The notes below the pieces were generated by a model. It worked only from the letters and a program-made list of their open reading frames with translations. It was not told the DNA's origin and searched no databases. From Candidatus Bathycorpusculum fermentans (lineage in GTDB: Archaea; Thermoproteota; Bathyarchaeia; Bathyarchaeales; Bathycorpusculaceae), in NCBI GenBank assembly GCA_009787175.1, contig WRGM01000162.1, positions 1 through 23,082 on the forward strand: a DNA stretch of 23,082 nt, in the 5' to 3' direction. Positions 1-6,408 of the stretch are shown here, in pieces. The translations under genes were made by a program, and so were the position numbers. Each line of letters starts with the position of its first letter. The stretch's first letter is position 1.

Positions 1-88
1 ATTCATTCATTCATTCATTCATTCATTCATTCATTCATTCATTCATTCATTCATTCATTCATTCATTCATTCATTCATTCATTCATTC
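1..88. repeat. (ATTC)22 tetranucleotide microsatellite
   Basis: Twenty-two uninterrupted copies of ATTC (GAAT on the other strand) run from the window edge to base 88, so the true array may be longer. It lies 26 bases past the stop codon of the minus-strand surface-protein gene and is non-coding in that frame. Perfect tetranucleotide arrays of this length are uncommon in prokaryotes and are prone to slippage. No function can be read from the sequence. Confidence 0.97.
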
Positions 89-114
89 AACATTAATAAT
101 AATGGCATGTCATG

Positions 115-1734
115 TTATTTTAGTCCTAAGGGGCTAGTGTCAAGCCCAGAAAAATATTGATTAAGACGAGTCTGATCAGCACGATTAACCAACCCATCAC
201 CATTAACATCAGCATTCACCACAACAAACACCACACCAGCAGACAATGTACCCGAAAAATACTGATTAAACACAGTCTGATCAAGACGATTCACAACCCC
301 ATCCCCATTCACATCACCATAAACAACCACAACCGCTTGCTCAAACGCATCACTCATATCATAAAGCGCATTTTCACCATTCAAATAACGCTCATACGCC
401 ACAAGCGCATACGCAGCCTGCTCAGTAGCCATCTGGTCGTAACCAGAAGACAAAACATGCTGAAAACCACCATCAGGCAAAGCATACCTAAACAACCCAT
501 CCAAAACACCAACCCTACCAACAACAGTATCTCCACCCAACGCAGATAATGCCACTAGAACCTGCACAGTACTCTCAGAATTCTGCGTACCAAAACTACC
601 AAAATCACCATCATCATCATTCTGCACACCAGATATCCAAAGCAAAGCATCATCAACCACAACCCTAACCGCACCATCCGCAGCATAATAAGGAGCCAAA
701 GCCTGCAACGCCATAGCAACATAATCAACATCAAACCCACCACCACTAAAATCACTATTCAAAAGTTCAGCAACAAGCGCCTCACGCACACCAGCAGTAA
801 CCACATAAGGTTTTGAATCAAGAGCAATCAACGCAAAAGTCACACTATTAATACCCTGCGACTTCACCCAAGAAACATCCGTAAGCGGTGATACAAAATC
901 ATAACCCTTATAATTTGACGCATCAAACCCAAGAGAGGTTAATGCAAGAATTACACGCTGATTCTCAGTCGGCTTATTCGAATCAAGCCGCACCGCACCA
1001 GTCGGCTTCCCACTCAAAACAGCATCAAGATTTGCCAAATACGCGTTTTTAACAGTATCAGTCAACTGTCCGCTGCGGGCAAGTGCAATAACTGCCCACT
1101 CACCACCAACAGAAGCAACCAATGGGTTTGTTGTTTGTCCAACTTTGGCAAGCACCAAATCATGCACAACATTGAAATCCGAAGCGGTGAAAGAGTTCTT
1201 TGAATTCGCAAACACCACAATAGCATCCTTCAACACTACTACGGCATTATCAACCGCACTTTGAGTCGCACTAACATTACTTCTCACCGCTGACGCAGTA
1301 TTAACTGCTAAGGTGAACGTGTCGTATGCTGTCTGCGGATACTTACCTTTACCATCACCAATTATGTTTGTGGCGGCGTTTTTGAGCATATTTGCCTCAG
1401 ATATCACGTTACTTAGTGCGCCCTTGTTTGCCTCAACCTGCCCACCAACATTCAACAAAGCATAGGCAGCATTCACTTCTGCCTGAAGTGGATTGAGCTT
1501 TTGTAAAACAGACAATGCATAACCCAAATTAGAATCTGATGAACCCGCAGCCGTAAGTTGCGCATATTTTCTTAGTAGCAAAGTTTTATCAGCAAAAGTT
1601 GAAGTTACACCCCAAGAACCACCAAGATCCTCACCAAGCCCCTCACAAGAATACTGCCAACGAACCACATCACCATCCGCCAATGACCAGTCAGCCGAAC
1701 CCGAAGCTGGGAAATAATGGTTCACAGAATACAT
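115..1734 (-). CDS. C-terminal part of an amber-split surface protein: end of DUF4430, FIVAR-like segment, alpha/alpha toroid, dockerin
   Basis: This 539-codon frame is in the same frame as the 1735-3354 gene and is separated from it only by one TAG. It opens in mid-domain: residues 1-35 (MYSVN..., DGDVVRWQY) are the second half of a DUF4430-like domain. Residues about 80-185 resemble a FIVAR helical segment. Residues about 185-460 are helical repeats of the prenyltransferase/terpene-cyclase alpha-alpha toroid type. The C-terminus is a type I dockerin with two calcium-loop repeats at about 474-495 and 509-530, both with DVNGDG. There is no signal peptide and no good Shine-Dalgarno site before the ATG, so independent translation looks unlikely. 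If the upstream stop is read through or is a sequence error, this is the secreted half of a 1079-residue protein. Otherwise it is the silenced end of a pseudogene. The dockerin implies a cohesin-bearing partner, which is not in this window. Confidence 0.75.
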   Translation of the reverse strand: MYSVNHYFPASGSADWSLADGDVVRWQYSCEGLGEDLGGSWGVTSTFADKTLLLRKYAQLTAAGSSDSNLGYALSVLQKLNPLQAEVNAAYALLNVGGQVEANKGALSNVISEANMLKNAATNIIGDGKGKYPQTAYDTFTLAVNTASAVRSNVSATQSAVDNAVVVLKDAIVVFANSKNSFTASDFNVVHDLVLAKVGQTTNPLVASVGGEWAVIALARSGQLTDTVKNAYLANLDAVLSGKPTGAVRLDSNKPTENQRVILALTSLGFDASNYKGYDFVSPLTDVSWVKSQGINSVTFALIALDSKPYVVTAGVREALVAELLNSDFSGGGFDVDYVAMALQALAPYYAADGAVRVVVDDALLWISGVQNDDDGDFGSFGTQNSESTVQVLVALSALGGDTVVGRVGVLDGLFRYALPDGGFQHVLSSGYDQMATEQAAYALVAYERYLNGENALYDMSDAFEQAVVVVYGDVNGDGVVNRLDQTVFNQYFSGTLSAGVVFVVVNADVNGDGLVNRADQTRLNQYFSGLDTSPLGLK

Positions 1735-1737
1735 CTA
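1735..1737 (-). other. In-frame amber codon splitting the surface-protein gene
   Basis: The minus strand reads ...SSG-TAG-MYSVN... in one continuous frame. DUF4430 domains usually have a Trp here (SGWMYSVN), so TGG to TAG is the simplest change. TAG also ends several intact genes in this window (5602-5604, 11146-11148, 12504-12506, 14995-14997), which argues against routine reassignment of TAG. Confidence 0.85.
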
Positions 1738-3354
1738 ACCAGAAGACATCCCATGGTCAAATTCACTCAAATAATTTCCAATTTCGTTATCCCAAACACC
1801 ACTAAGATAAAAACCAGAATCAAGAGACCCTGTATTTGTAAACTTGAGACCATTACTTTTCAGCAACTCACCAGTTGCACGAGCAACACTCCAATTTCTA
1901 TCAATAACAAACTCTTGTGGTTCCACCAAATAGAACCCACCACCATTCTTTTCTTGAGCAGTCAACTTTTCCACAGACATATACACTGTAATCGGATCAA
2001 CACTCTCCAGTTTCTGTGGTGCAACAGCATAAGTCTGTTCAACCCTCATTAGCGTTCCTTCCACATCCTGCATCGTTACCTTGAGCTTCACCGACTGCAC
2101 ATTGGGCATCTCACGAATATAAAAGCGTAAGTATAGTACAGCATCTGTCCAGCCAGAGCCAGCATAACTTGTACCAGAAAATACGGCAACGGTTGCATCA
2201 CCAAAATACAATTCATACAAAATCTGTGTCCCTGACAAAGTACCATCTATAGTTAAAATTGGTAGAAATAAATCCGCACATTCCCCAACATAAGTCAGTT
2301 CTGAACGGTAGTAACCAGACCAAGCCTCAGTGTTAAACATAATGCTTGTAAGAGAGTAGGCATCATAACTTGGAGATCCCACAGCCGGGCGTAAATACGC
2401 CTCGTGGGCATACTTTGTGATTACTGTCGGGCGGAAATATACACGATATGTCGCATCTTCCGTGATCGACACTACGGCTGTCGCAACTGGGGTTTTAGTA
2501 TCGCGTACAAACTCACCTTGCGTTGAATCACCCGCATATTCCCAATAATCAAAAGCATATCCAAGGTTCGGCATTGCAACGAGTTCATACCTTGATAAAG
2601 CACCTATATTCTCTAAAAACTTAACATCTAAAGAACCATAACCAGCATAATCGCCAGATAGTGTAACCAAGAAAAGAGGCTCAACATTACCCGTACTCCA
2701 TATGAAATCCACAGTTATATCAGTTATTGGATCCAATCCCCTATAGAGAAAACCAACCGCTCCCGCTGTGTTCGGAAATATATTTGCATACAAAATAAAG
2801 TCTCTTCCAGTAAGTCCTAACCCTTGCTCTAACAGGTCTGTATATACTATGCCAGATGGAATTCCGTTCGGCATATAATATTCAAAAATCTTGCCATCAT
2901 GCCCAACAACTATCTTAATTAGAGTATACCCCTTCTCAAGATAACTTGTACCATCAGGAACAGATTTAGGATAATACTGCTCAAGATAATAAGGGTTATA
3001 TCCGCTACTTGTACCCAAATTTATTGAATTCTGACTATCTAAACTAATACCACCTTCATGCAAAACAAGATCGTCACCCAAATCAATGTTATGAGTTACA
3101 ATTAACTTCTTTCCCGTGTCTACCGCCGAAACAAACATTGACGTTACGGGCATAAAAGAGATAACAAACACAACCATCAGCAAAACAGCCAACAGTTGTG
3201 AATCAAATAGATTAAAGTGGGAAAATGGTCCAATTTTTTTGGATAAATGTGTAAATAGTTTCATAATACTCAATTCCTCAGTCTTCGGCACACCGCGCCA
3301 AAAGCGTAGTGCATTATAGAGCATTTTTATATTTTTATTAAATTGTTTGCTCAT
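1735..3354 (-). CDS. N-terminal part of an amber-split secreted surface protein with signal/anchor segment and first half of DUF4430
   Basis: This is a 539-residue frame ending at the in-frame TAG. A hydrophobic segment at about residues 53-77 (after FDSQLLAV) fits a signal peptide or N-terminal anchor, so the rest should lie outside the cell. The middle is beta-rich and unrecognised, except for a segment at about 265-310 (GYAFDYWEY) like the repeats seen in bacterial and archaeal surface proteins. From about residue 455 (ITVYMSVEKL) a DUF4430 domain begins and is cut at SSG by the stop. The listed start is supported by a TATA-like box some 40 bases upstream. The internal Met31 (base 3264) has a GAGG about 10 bases upstream and would leave a shorter signal region, so either start is possible. 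Taken with 115-1734, this is best read as one gene interrupted by a nonsense codon. Confidence 0.75.
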   Translation of the reverse strand: MSKQFNKNIKMLYNALRFWRGVPKTEELSIMKLFTHLSKKIGPFSHFNLFDSQLLAVLLMVVFVISFMPVTSMFVSAVDTGKKLIVTHNIDLGDDLVLHEGGISLDSQNSINLGTSSGYNPYYLEQYYPKSVPDGTSYLEKGYTLIKIVVGHDGKIFEYYMPNGIPSGIVYTDLLEQGLGLTGRDFILYANIFPNTAGAVGFLYRGLDPITDITVDFIWSTGNVEPLFLVTLSGDYAGYGSLDVKFLENIGALSRYELVAMPNLGYAFDYWEYAGDSTQGEFVRDTKTPVATAVVSITEDATYRVYFRPTVITKYAHEAYLRPAVGSPSYDAYSLTSIMFNTEAWSGYYRSELTYVGECADLFLPILTIDGTLSGTQILYELYFGDATVAVFSGTSYAGSGWTDAVLYLRFYIREMPNVQSVKLKVTMQDVEGTLMRVEQTYAVAPQKLESVDPITVYMSVEKLTAQEKNGGGFYLVEPQEFVIDRNWSVARATGELLKSNGLKFTNTGSLDSGFYLSGVWDNEIGNYLSEFDHGMSSG

Positions 3355-3390
3355 TTTCTTTTCCCTTTATAGGGATGGAGCATCCAACCA

Positions 3391-3401
3391 ATATATTTAA
3401 A
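3391..3401 (-). promoter_or_regulatory. TATA-like promoter element of the surface-protein gene
   Basis: The minus strand has TTTAAATATAT about 37-47 bases before the ATG at 3354. Archaeal initiation about 25 bases downstream would give a leader of roughly 15 bases. This is inferred from the motif and its spacing only. Confidence 0.5.
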
Positions 3402-3531
3402 CTTTAGCTTAACTTAAATTAATCACTAGTTGAATAAATTTACTATACAAAACAAGCCACAAAAACACACACGCACCAACACAGAACAGAACCAAAGTTC
3501 ATGAAGTTAACTTCCATTGAAGTGCCAGAAC

Positions 3532-3548
3532 AAAAGCGCCTTCGGCGC
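3532..3548 (-). terminator. Hairpin plus T-run after a relic reading frame
   Basis: On the minus strand GCGCC-GAA-GGCGC is followed at once by TTTT, starting 7 bases after a TAA at 3556-3558. The hairpin (3536-3548) is perfect and GC-rich in an AT-rich spacer. It looks like an intrinsic terminator and supports the idea that a minus-strand gene once ended here. Confidence 0.45.
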
Positions 3549-3555
3549 AAACTAA

Positions 3556-3714
3556 TTAGCCACTACCAATAATCATCATCCTCACCACCACTCCAAACCC
3601 CATAAACCAAACCACCCCCACCACCAAACCTATCATTACAGTTGTAAACGTAGTTTGTTCCAGTGGTGCCACATCGCAGTAATTTGATGGCTTCTTCTCC
3701 AACACATCCAATGT
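3556..3714 (-). pseudogene. Possible relic of a surface-protein C-terminus (or small membrane protein)
   Basis: A minus-strand open frame of 52 sense codons runs from after a TAA (3715-3717) to a TAA at 3556-3558. Its last part is a transmembrane-like stretch (MIGLVVGVVWFMGFG...) ending in a short tail with one Arg, after a polar stretch (PSNYCDVAPLEQTT). The shape resembles the C-terminal anchor of archaeal surface proteins. No ATG lies before the membrane segment; only TTG and GTG codons do, without a Shine-Dalgarno site. A terminator-like hairpin follows. It is either the end of a decayed gene or, less likely, an intact 51-residue membrane protein. Confidence 0.3.
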
Positions 3715-4182
3715 TTAACAGTTTTCAAAGTTTAAGTAAACCGTGTGTAAAACCAAAAAAATATGCGCACATCACCCTTACTCAAACATGCAAACCACGC
3801 TTTCTTTTAAACCCCGCCAAACTACCACAAAAAGAAGAGGGCCCATACTGCACAACAGTTTTAGCACCCAAATCTCATAAAACGAGTTTTCATTGAAGTA
3901 CGATGAAAAAACCTTTTTGACCATGTTTTTTCATAGGAGACTGCCCCATCGGCCGCTGGGCCGATGCTGGAAGAACCACGAAAACCCAAAATGTTTTCAT
4001 GGAAAATTCGTTAACAACAAGAAAATGGTTGAAAATCATGAAGAATTAGATAAATCAGTCCTATCTAGTACATATTGGCATGAAAACTGCCGAACAAACC
4101 TGATAGAGCCACAAGCAAATCAGTCAAACAGATTTTCGGAGGTCCCCATAATATAGTTCATTTCGTCGTCTGTTTCCGAAAG
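3715..4182. other. Gene-poor spacer with a cluster of perfect hairpins
   Basis: No frame here looks coding. The longer plus frames start at GTG or TTG without Shine-Dalgarno sites and have atypical composition. Three perfect hairpins follow each other: a 10-bp stem 3903-3912/3925-3934, an 8-bp GC-rich stem 3947-3954/3959-3966 and a 6-bp stem 3980-3985/3993-3998. GTTTTCAT occurs directly at 3886-3893 and 3993-4000 and in near-identical form at 3925-3934, so alternative pairings are possible. A weaker 7-bp inverted repeat joins 4126-4132 and 4169-4175. This could be a non-coding RNA, a leader or decayed mobile DNA. No known RNA family was recognised. Confidence 0.35.
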
Positions 4183-4217
4183 GCTTATATTTTTTTTTAT
4201 TATAAGCACCTTTAAGG

Positions 4218-4279
4218 TTCGAAGTAAAATGGTAAATCTTCACGTTAATTCGGGAAAATTGCAGAAAGGTAACTTCGAA
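4218..4279 (+). promoter_or_regulatory. 8-bp inverted repeat upstream of the aspartokinase operon
   Basis: TTCGAAGT at 4218-4225 is repeated inverted as ACTTCGAA at 4272-4279. A possible distal TATA element (TTATAT, 4185-4190) lies just upstream, so the repeat could be part of a transcribed leader or a DNA operator. Function is inferred from symmetry and position only. Confidence 0.35.
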
Positions 4280-4285
4280 TACTGC

Positions 4286-4294
4286 TTTTATTAT
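4286..4294 (+). promoter_or_regulatory. TATA-like element of the aspartokinase/aro operon
   Basis: TTTTATTAT lies about 66-74 bases before the ATG at 4360. Initiation about 25 bases downstream would fall inside the left arm of the following inverted repeat. It is a weak motif in AT-rich DNA, and the TTATAT at 4185-4190 is an alternative. Confidence 0.35.
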
Positions 4295-4308
4295 CGTTTC
4301 TTTAATTA

Positions 4309-4341
4309 GCCCAGAACTAAAAAAAGAGGAATGTTCTGGGC
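4309..4341 (+). promoter_or_regulatory. 9-bp inverted repeat just before lysC: operator or leader hairpin
   Basis: GCCCAGAAC (4309-4317) and GTTCTGGGC (4333-4341) are perfect complements around a 15-base A-rich loop. The right arm ends 18 bases before the lysC ATG. The Shine-Dalgarno site (GGTGAG, 4351-4356) lies just outside. The place suits either a repressor operator over the transcription start or an mRNA hairpin near the ribosome site that controls the whole operon. Confidence 0.5.
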
Positions 4342-4359
4342 GCGTAAATTGGTGAGATT

Positions 4360-5604
4360 ATGGAAAATACAAAATCTGGCAAAAAAATTGTGGTTAAATT
4401 TGGCGGTTCAAGCCTTGCTGATCATGAAAAACTACTGAAAGCTGTTATGGCTATTGTTTCAGAAGTTAAACGGGGAACTAGAATTGCAGTTGTTGTTTCA
4501 GCTATGGGCAAAACCACTGATGTACTTTTGTCTACAGCTAAAAATGCTTCAAATGGGAAATTAGCTAAACATGAATTAGATGACATACTTGCTATGGGAG
4601 AACGTACAAGTATACGTGTTTTCGCAGCGGCACTGCGTAATAATGGTGTTGATGCCTGCTACTTTGACCCTGTGGAGGATAAGTGGCCGATAATTACAGA
4701 TGATACTTTCCAGAATGCAAACCCAAACGTTAAGGAATGCATTAAAAACATTAAGAGTAATGTTCTGTCGCTTATAGAGAAGGGCACAGTACCTGTAATT
4801 GCAGGTTTCGTGGGTAAAACAAAAGAGGGTAAAATTACCACGTTGGGCAGAGGCGGAAGTGACACTACAGCGTTTATTATAGGTGAGGGTATAGATGCGG
4901 ATCAGATTATACTTGTCACTGATGCTGAGGGTATAATGTCAAGTGACCCTAAAATTATCCAGAATCCAAAACTTTTGCCGGAGATAAATGTTAACACTCT
5001 TGTAGGGTTAGCTGATTCAGGAGCTAAATTCATTCATAGTAAAGCGCTTAAGTATAAACCGAAAAACGTTGATGTGAAAGTTATGAGTAATAAACATGAC
5101 GATTTAAGCAAGTCAGGCACTATAATAAAGGACGCATTAGCATGGGAACTTGATGCTGAAATAGCCAGCGCAATACCTGTGGCTGAAATAACAGTTATAG
5201 GAAAAGGAATTTCAAACAATATAGAAATTATAACTGAAATGTTTGAAAAAGTTAGGCAGCACACTACGCTGCTTGGCATGTCGATGAATACAAATTCAAT
5301 AATATTTTACATAAATCAAGAAAGCAGCATAATTGAGCTCTTCAACCAAATACATCAGATTACAGTAGATAATAAAGAAACAATCGCTATGGCTGTTAAA
5401 AAGGACTTAGCGTTTATTCAAACTAGTGGTGTAGGTCTTGAGGAAACTCATGGTATCATCGGAAAGATAAGTGAAGATTTAAGGCAGGCAGGCATCAACA
5501 TTTCGGGTATATTGACTATTACGTCGAGTATTCTACTATTTGTAGATTGGAGCGAGAGGGAAAAAGCGCTAAACCTAATTAGAGCATCATTGAAAACACG
5601 CTAG
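4360..5604 (+). CDS. lysC: Aspartate kinase
   Basis: Phosphorylates aspartate to aspartyl-4-phosphate, the first step to aspartate semialdehyde. The N-terminal kinase domain has KFGGSSLA (about 14-21), TTLGRGGSDTTA in mid-domain and TDAEGIMSSDP. The C-terminal part, from about residue 275, holds tandem ACT-type regulatory regions (VAEITVIGKGIS... and DLAFIQTSGVG...). The length of 414 residues fits a monofunctional enzyme with allosteric ACT domains. It starts at ATG after GGTGAG. It heads the aromatic operon, with three bases to the next gene. This makes sense because the archaeal shikimate route uses aspartate semialdehyde as a substrate of AroA'. The ACT domains suggest feedback control, but the effector cannot be read from the sequence. 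Confidence 0.93.
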   Translation: MENTKSGKKIVVKFGGSSLADHEKLLKAVMAIVSEVKRGTRIAVVVSAMGKTTDVLLSTAKNASNGKLAKHELDDILAMGERTSIRVFAAALRNNGVDACYFDPVEDKWPIITDDTFQNANPNVKECIKNIKSNVLSLIEKGTVPVIAGFVGKTKEGKITTLGRGGSDTTAFIIGEGIDADQIILVTDAEGIMSSDPKIIQNPKLLPEINVNTLVGLADSGAKFIHSKALKYKPKNVDVKVMSNKHDDLSKSGTIIKDALAWELDAEIASAIPVAEITVIGKGISNNIEIITEMFEKVRQHTTLLGMSMNTNSIIFYINQESSIIELFNQIHQITVDNKETIAMAVKKDLAFIQTSGVGLEETHGIIGKISEDLRQAGINISGILTITSSILLFVDWSEREKALNLIRASLKTR

Positions 5605-5607
5605 GAG

Positions 5608-6408
5608 ATGGGATATGTGAATCAGGGTAAAAATAGGCGAATGAAGAGAATATTTCAACAGGATAATCGTACAATAATTGTCCCCATGGATCACGGCGTA
5701 ACAATTGGTCCAATACAGGGCATCACTAACATGCAACAGACAATTAATCAGCTTGTTAAAGGCGGTGTTGACGCAGTTCTCGTCCATAAAGGCATAGTAA
5801 AAACGGTTGACACTATAGATACAGGATTAATAGTGATGCTTAGCGGCATGTCAAATCTTAATCCAAACATAAACAACAAGGTTCAAGTCTGCAGCGTAAA
5901 GGAAGCTACACGCATAGGCGCAGACGCAGTTGCCGTACACGTAAACGTAGGCGCTCAAGACGAGGATAAAATGTTAGCTAATCTTGGAAAAGTAGCCGAA
6001 GAATGCGAAAGCTTCGGTTTACCACTTCTCGCTATGATGTACCCGCGAGGACCAAAAATCACAAATGAACACGCTCCAGAAGTAGTAGCTCACGCCGCTC
6101 GAATAGGCGCTGAGTTAGGCGTAGATATAATCAAAACCAATTACACAGGAACGGTAGAATCATTTAAACAAGTTACAGAAAGCTGCCCAGTCCCAATTCT
6201 TATAGCAGGCGGACCAAAATGCAAAAACACAGAAGAACTGTTACAGACCACAAATGATGCACTTAAAGCAGGAGCAGCAGGACTTTCAATAGGACGCAAC
6301 GTATTCCAATGCGATAACCAAGCCTTAATTGTAAAAGCACTCTCAGCAATTGTACATAAAAACGCGTCCATAGAGCAGGCACAAAAAATTCTTGGTGAAA
6401 AAACTTGA
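5608..6408 (+). CDS. aroA': 2-amino-3,7-dideoxy-D-threo-hept-6-ulosonate (ADH) synthase
   Basis: Class I aldolase of the DeoC/FbaB-like family that condenses aspartate semialdehyde with a deoxy-ketohexose phosphate to ADH, the archaeal entry to the shikimate pathway (characterised in Methanocaldococcus as MJ0400). Visible signatures are VPMDHG with Asp28, MMYPRG with Tyr145 and DIIKTNYTG with the likely Schiff-base Lys176, then a C-terminal phosphate-binding GGPK and SIGRNVFQ. The length of 266 residues is typical. The ATG at 5608 directly abuts its GGAG, whereas a GTG at 5617 sits 9 bases after the same GGAG and may be the true start. It lies between lysC and AroB', in pathway order, and its TGA overlaps the next start. 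Confidence 0.92.
   Translation: MGYVNQGKNRRMKRIFQQDNRTIIVPMDHGVTIGPIQGITNMQQTINQLVKGGVDAVLVHKGIVKTVDTIDTGLIVMLSGMSNLNPNINNKVQVCSVKEATRIGADAVAVHVNVGAQDEDKMLANLGKVAEECESFGLPLLAMMYPRGPKITNEHAPEVVAHAARIGAELGVDIIKTNYTGTVESFKQVTESCPVPILIAGGPKCKNTEELLQTTNDALKAGAAGLSIGRNVFQCDNQALIVKALSAIVHKNASIEQAQKILGEKT

Noticed and set aside
1..88. CRISPR array
   Set aside because: The repeat unit is four bases with no spacers, so it is a simple microsatellite.
157..549. Plus-strand 130-codon frame opposite the dockerin region
   Set aside because: It is rich in Ile, Asn, Thr and His, as expected from reading the reverse complement of a GT-rich coding strand. The minus frame has clear dockerin repeats.
1735..1737. 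TAG read as pyrrolysine
   Set aside because: The position corresponds to a conserved Trp, TAG terminates several other genes here, and no pyl genes are in the window. It is kept only as a remote alternative.
3663..3896. Plus-strand 77-codon frame in the spacer
   Set aside because: It starts at GTG with no Shine-Dalgarno site, has low-complexity composition and no recognisable domain, and overlaps the minus-strand relic.
3778..3924. Minus-strand 48-codon frame (MVKKVFSSYFNEN...) with a hydrophobic stretch
   Set aside because: It has no Shine-Dalgarno site, its start lies in the loop of a hairpin, and there is no similarity to anything I recognise. Chance is as likely.
3893..4156. Plus-strand 87-codon frame in the spacer
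   Set aside because: It starts at TTG without a ribosome site, runs across the hairpin cluster, and has an unlikely residue mix rich in His, Asn, Lys and Arg.
4183..4359. Lysine riboswitch or T-box upstream of lysC
   Set aside because: The conserved cores of those RNAs are not visible, and they are bacterial. Only simple inverted repeats can be supported.
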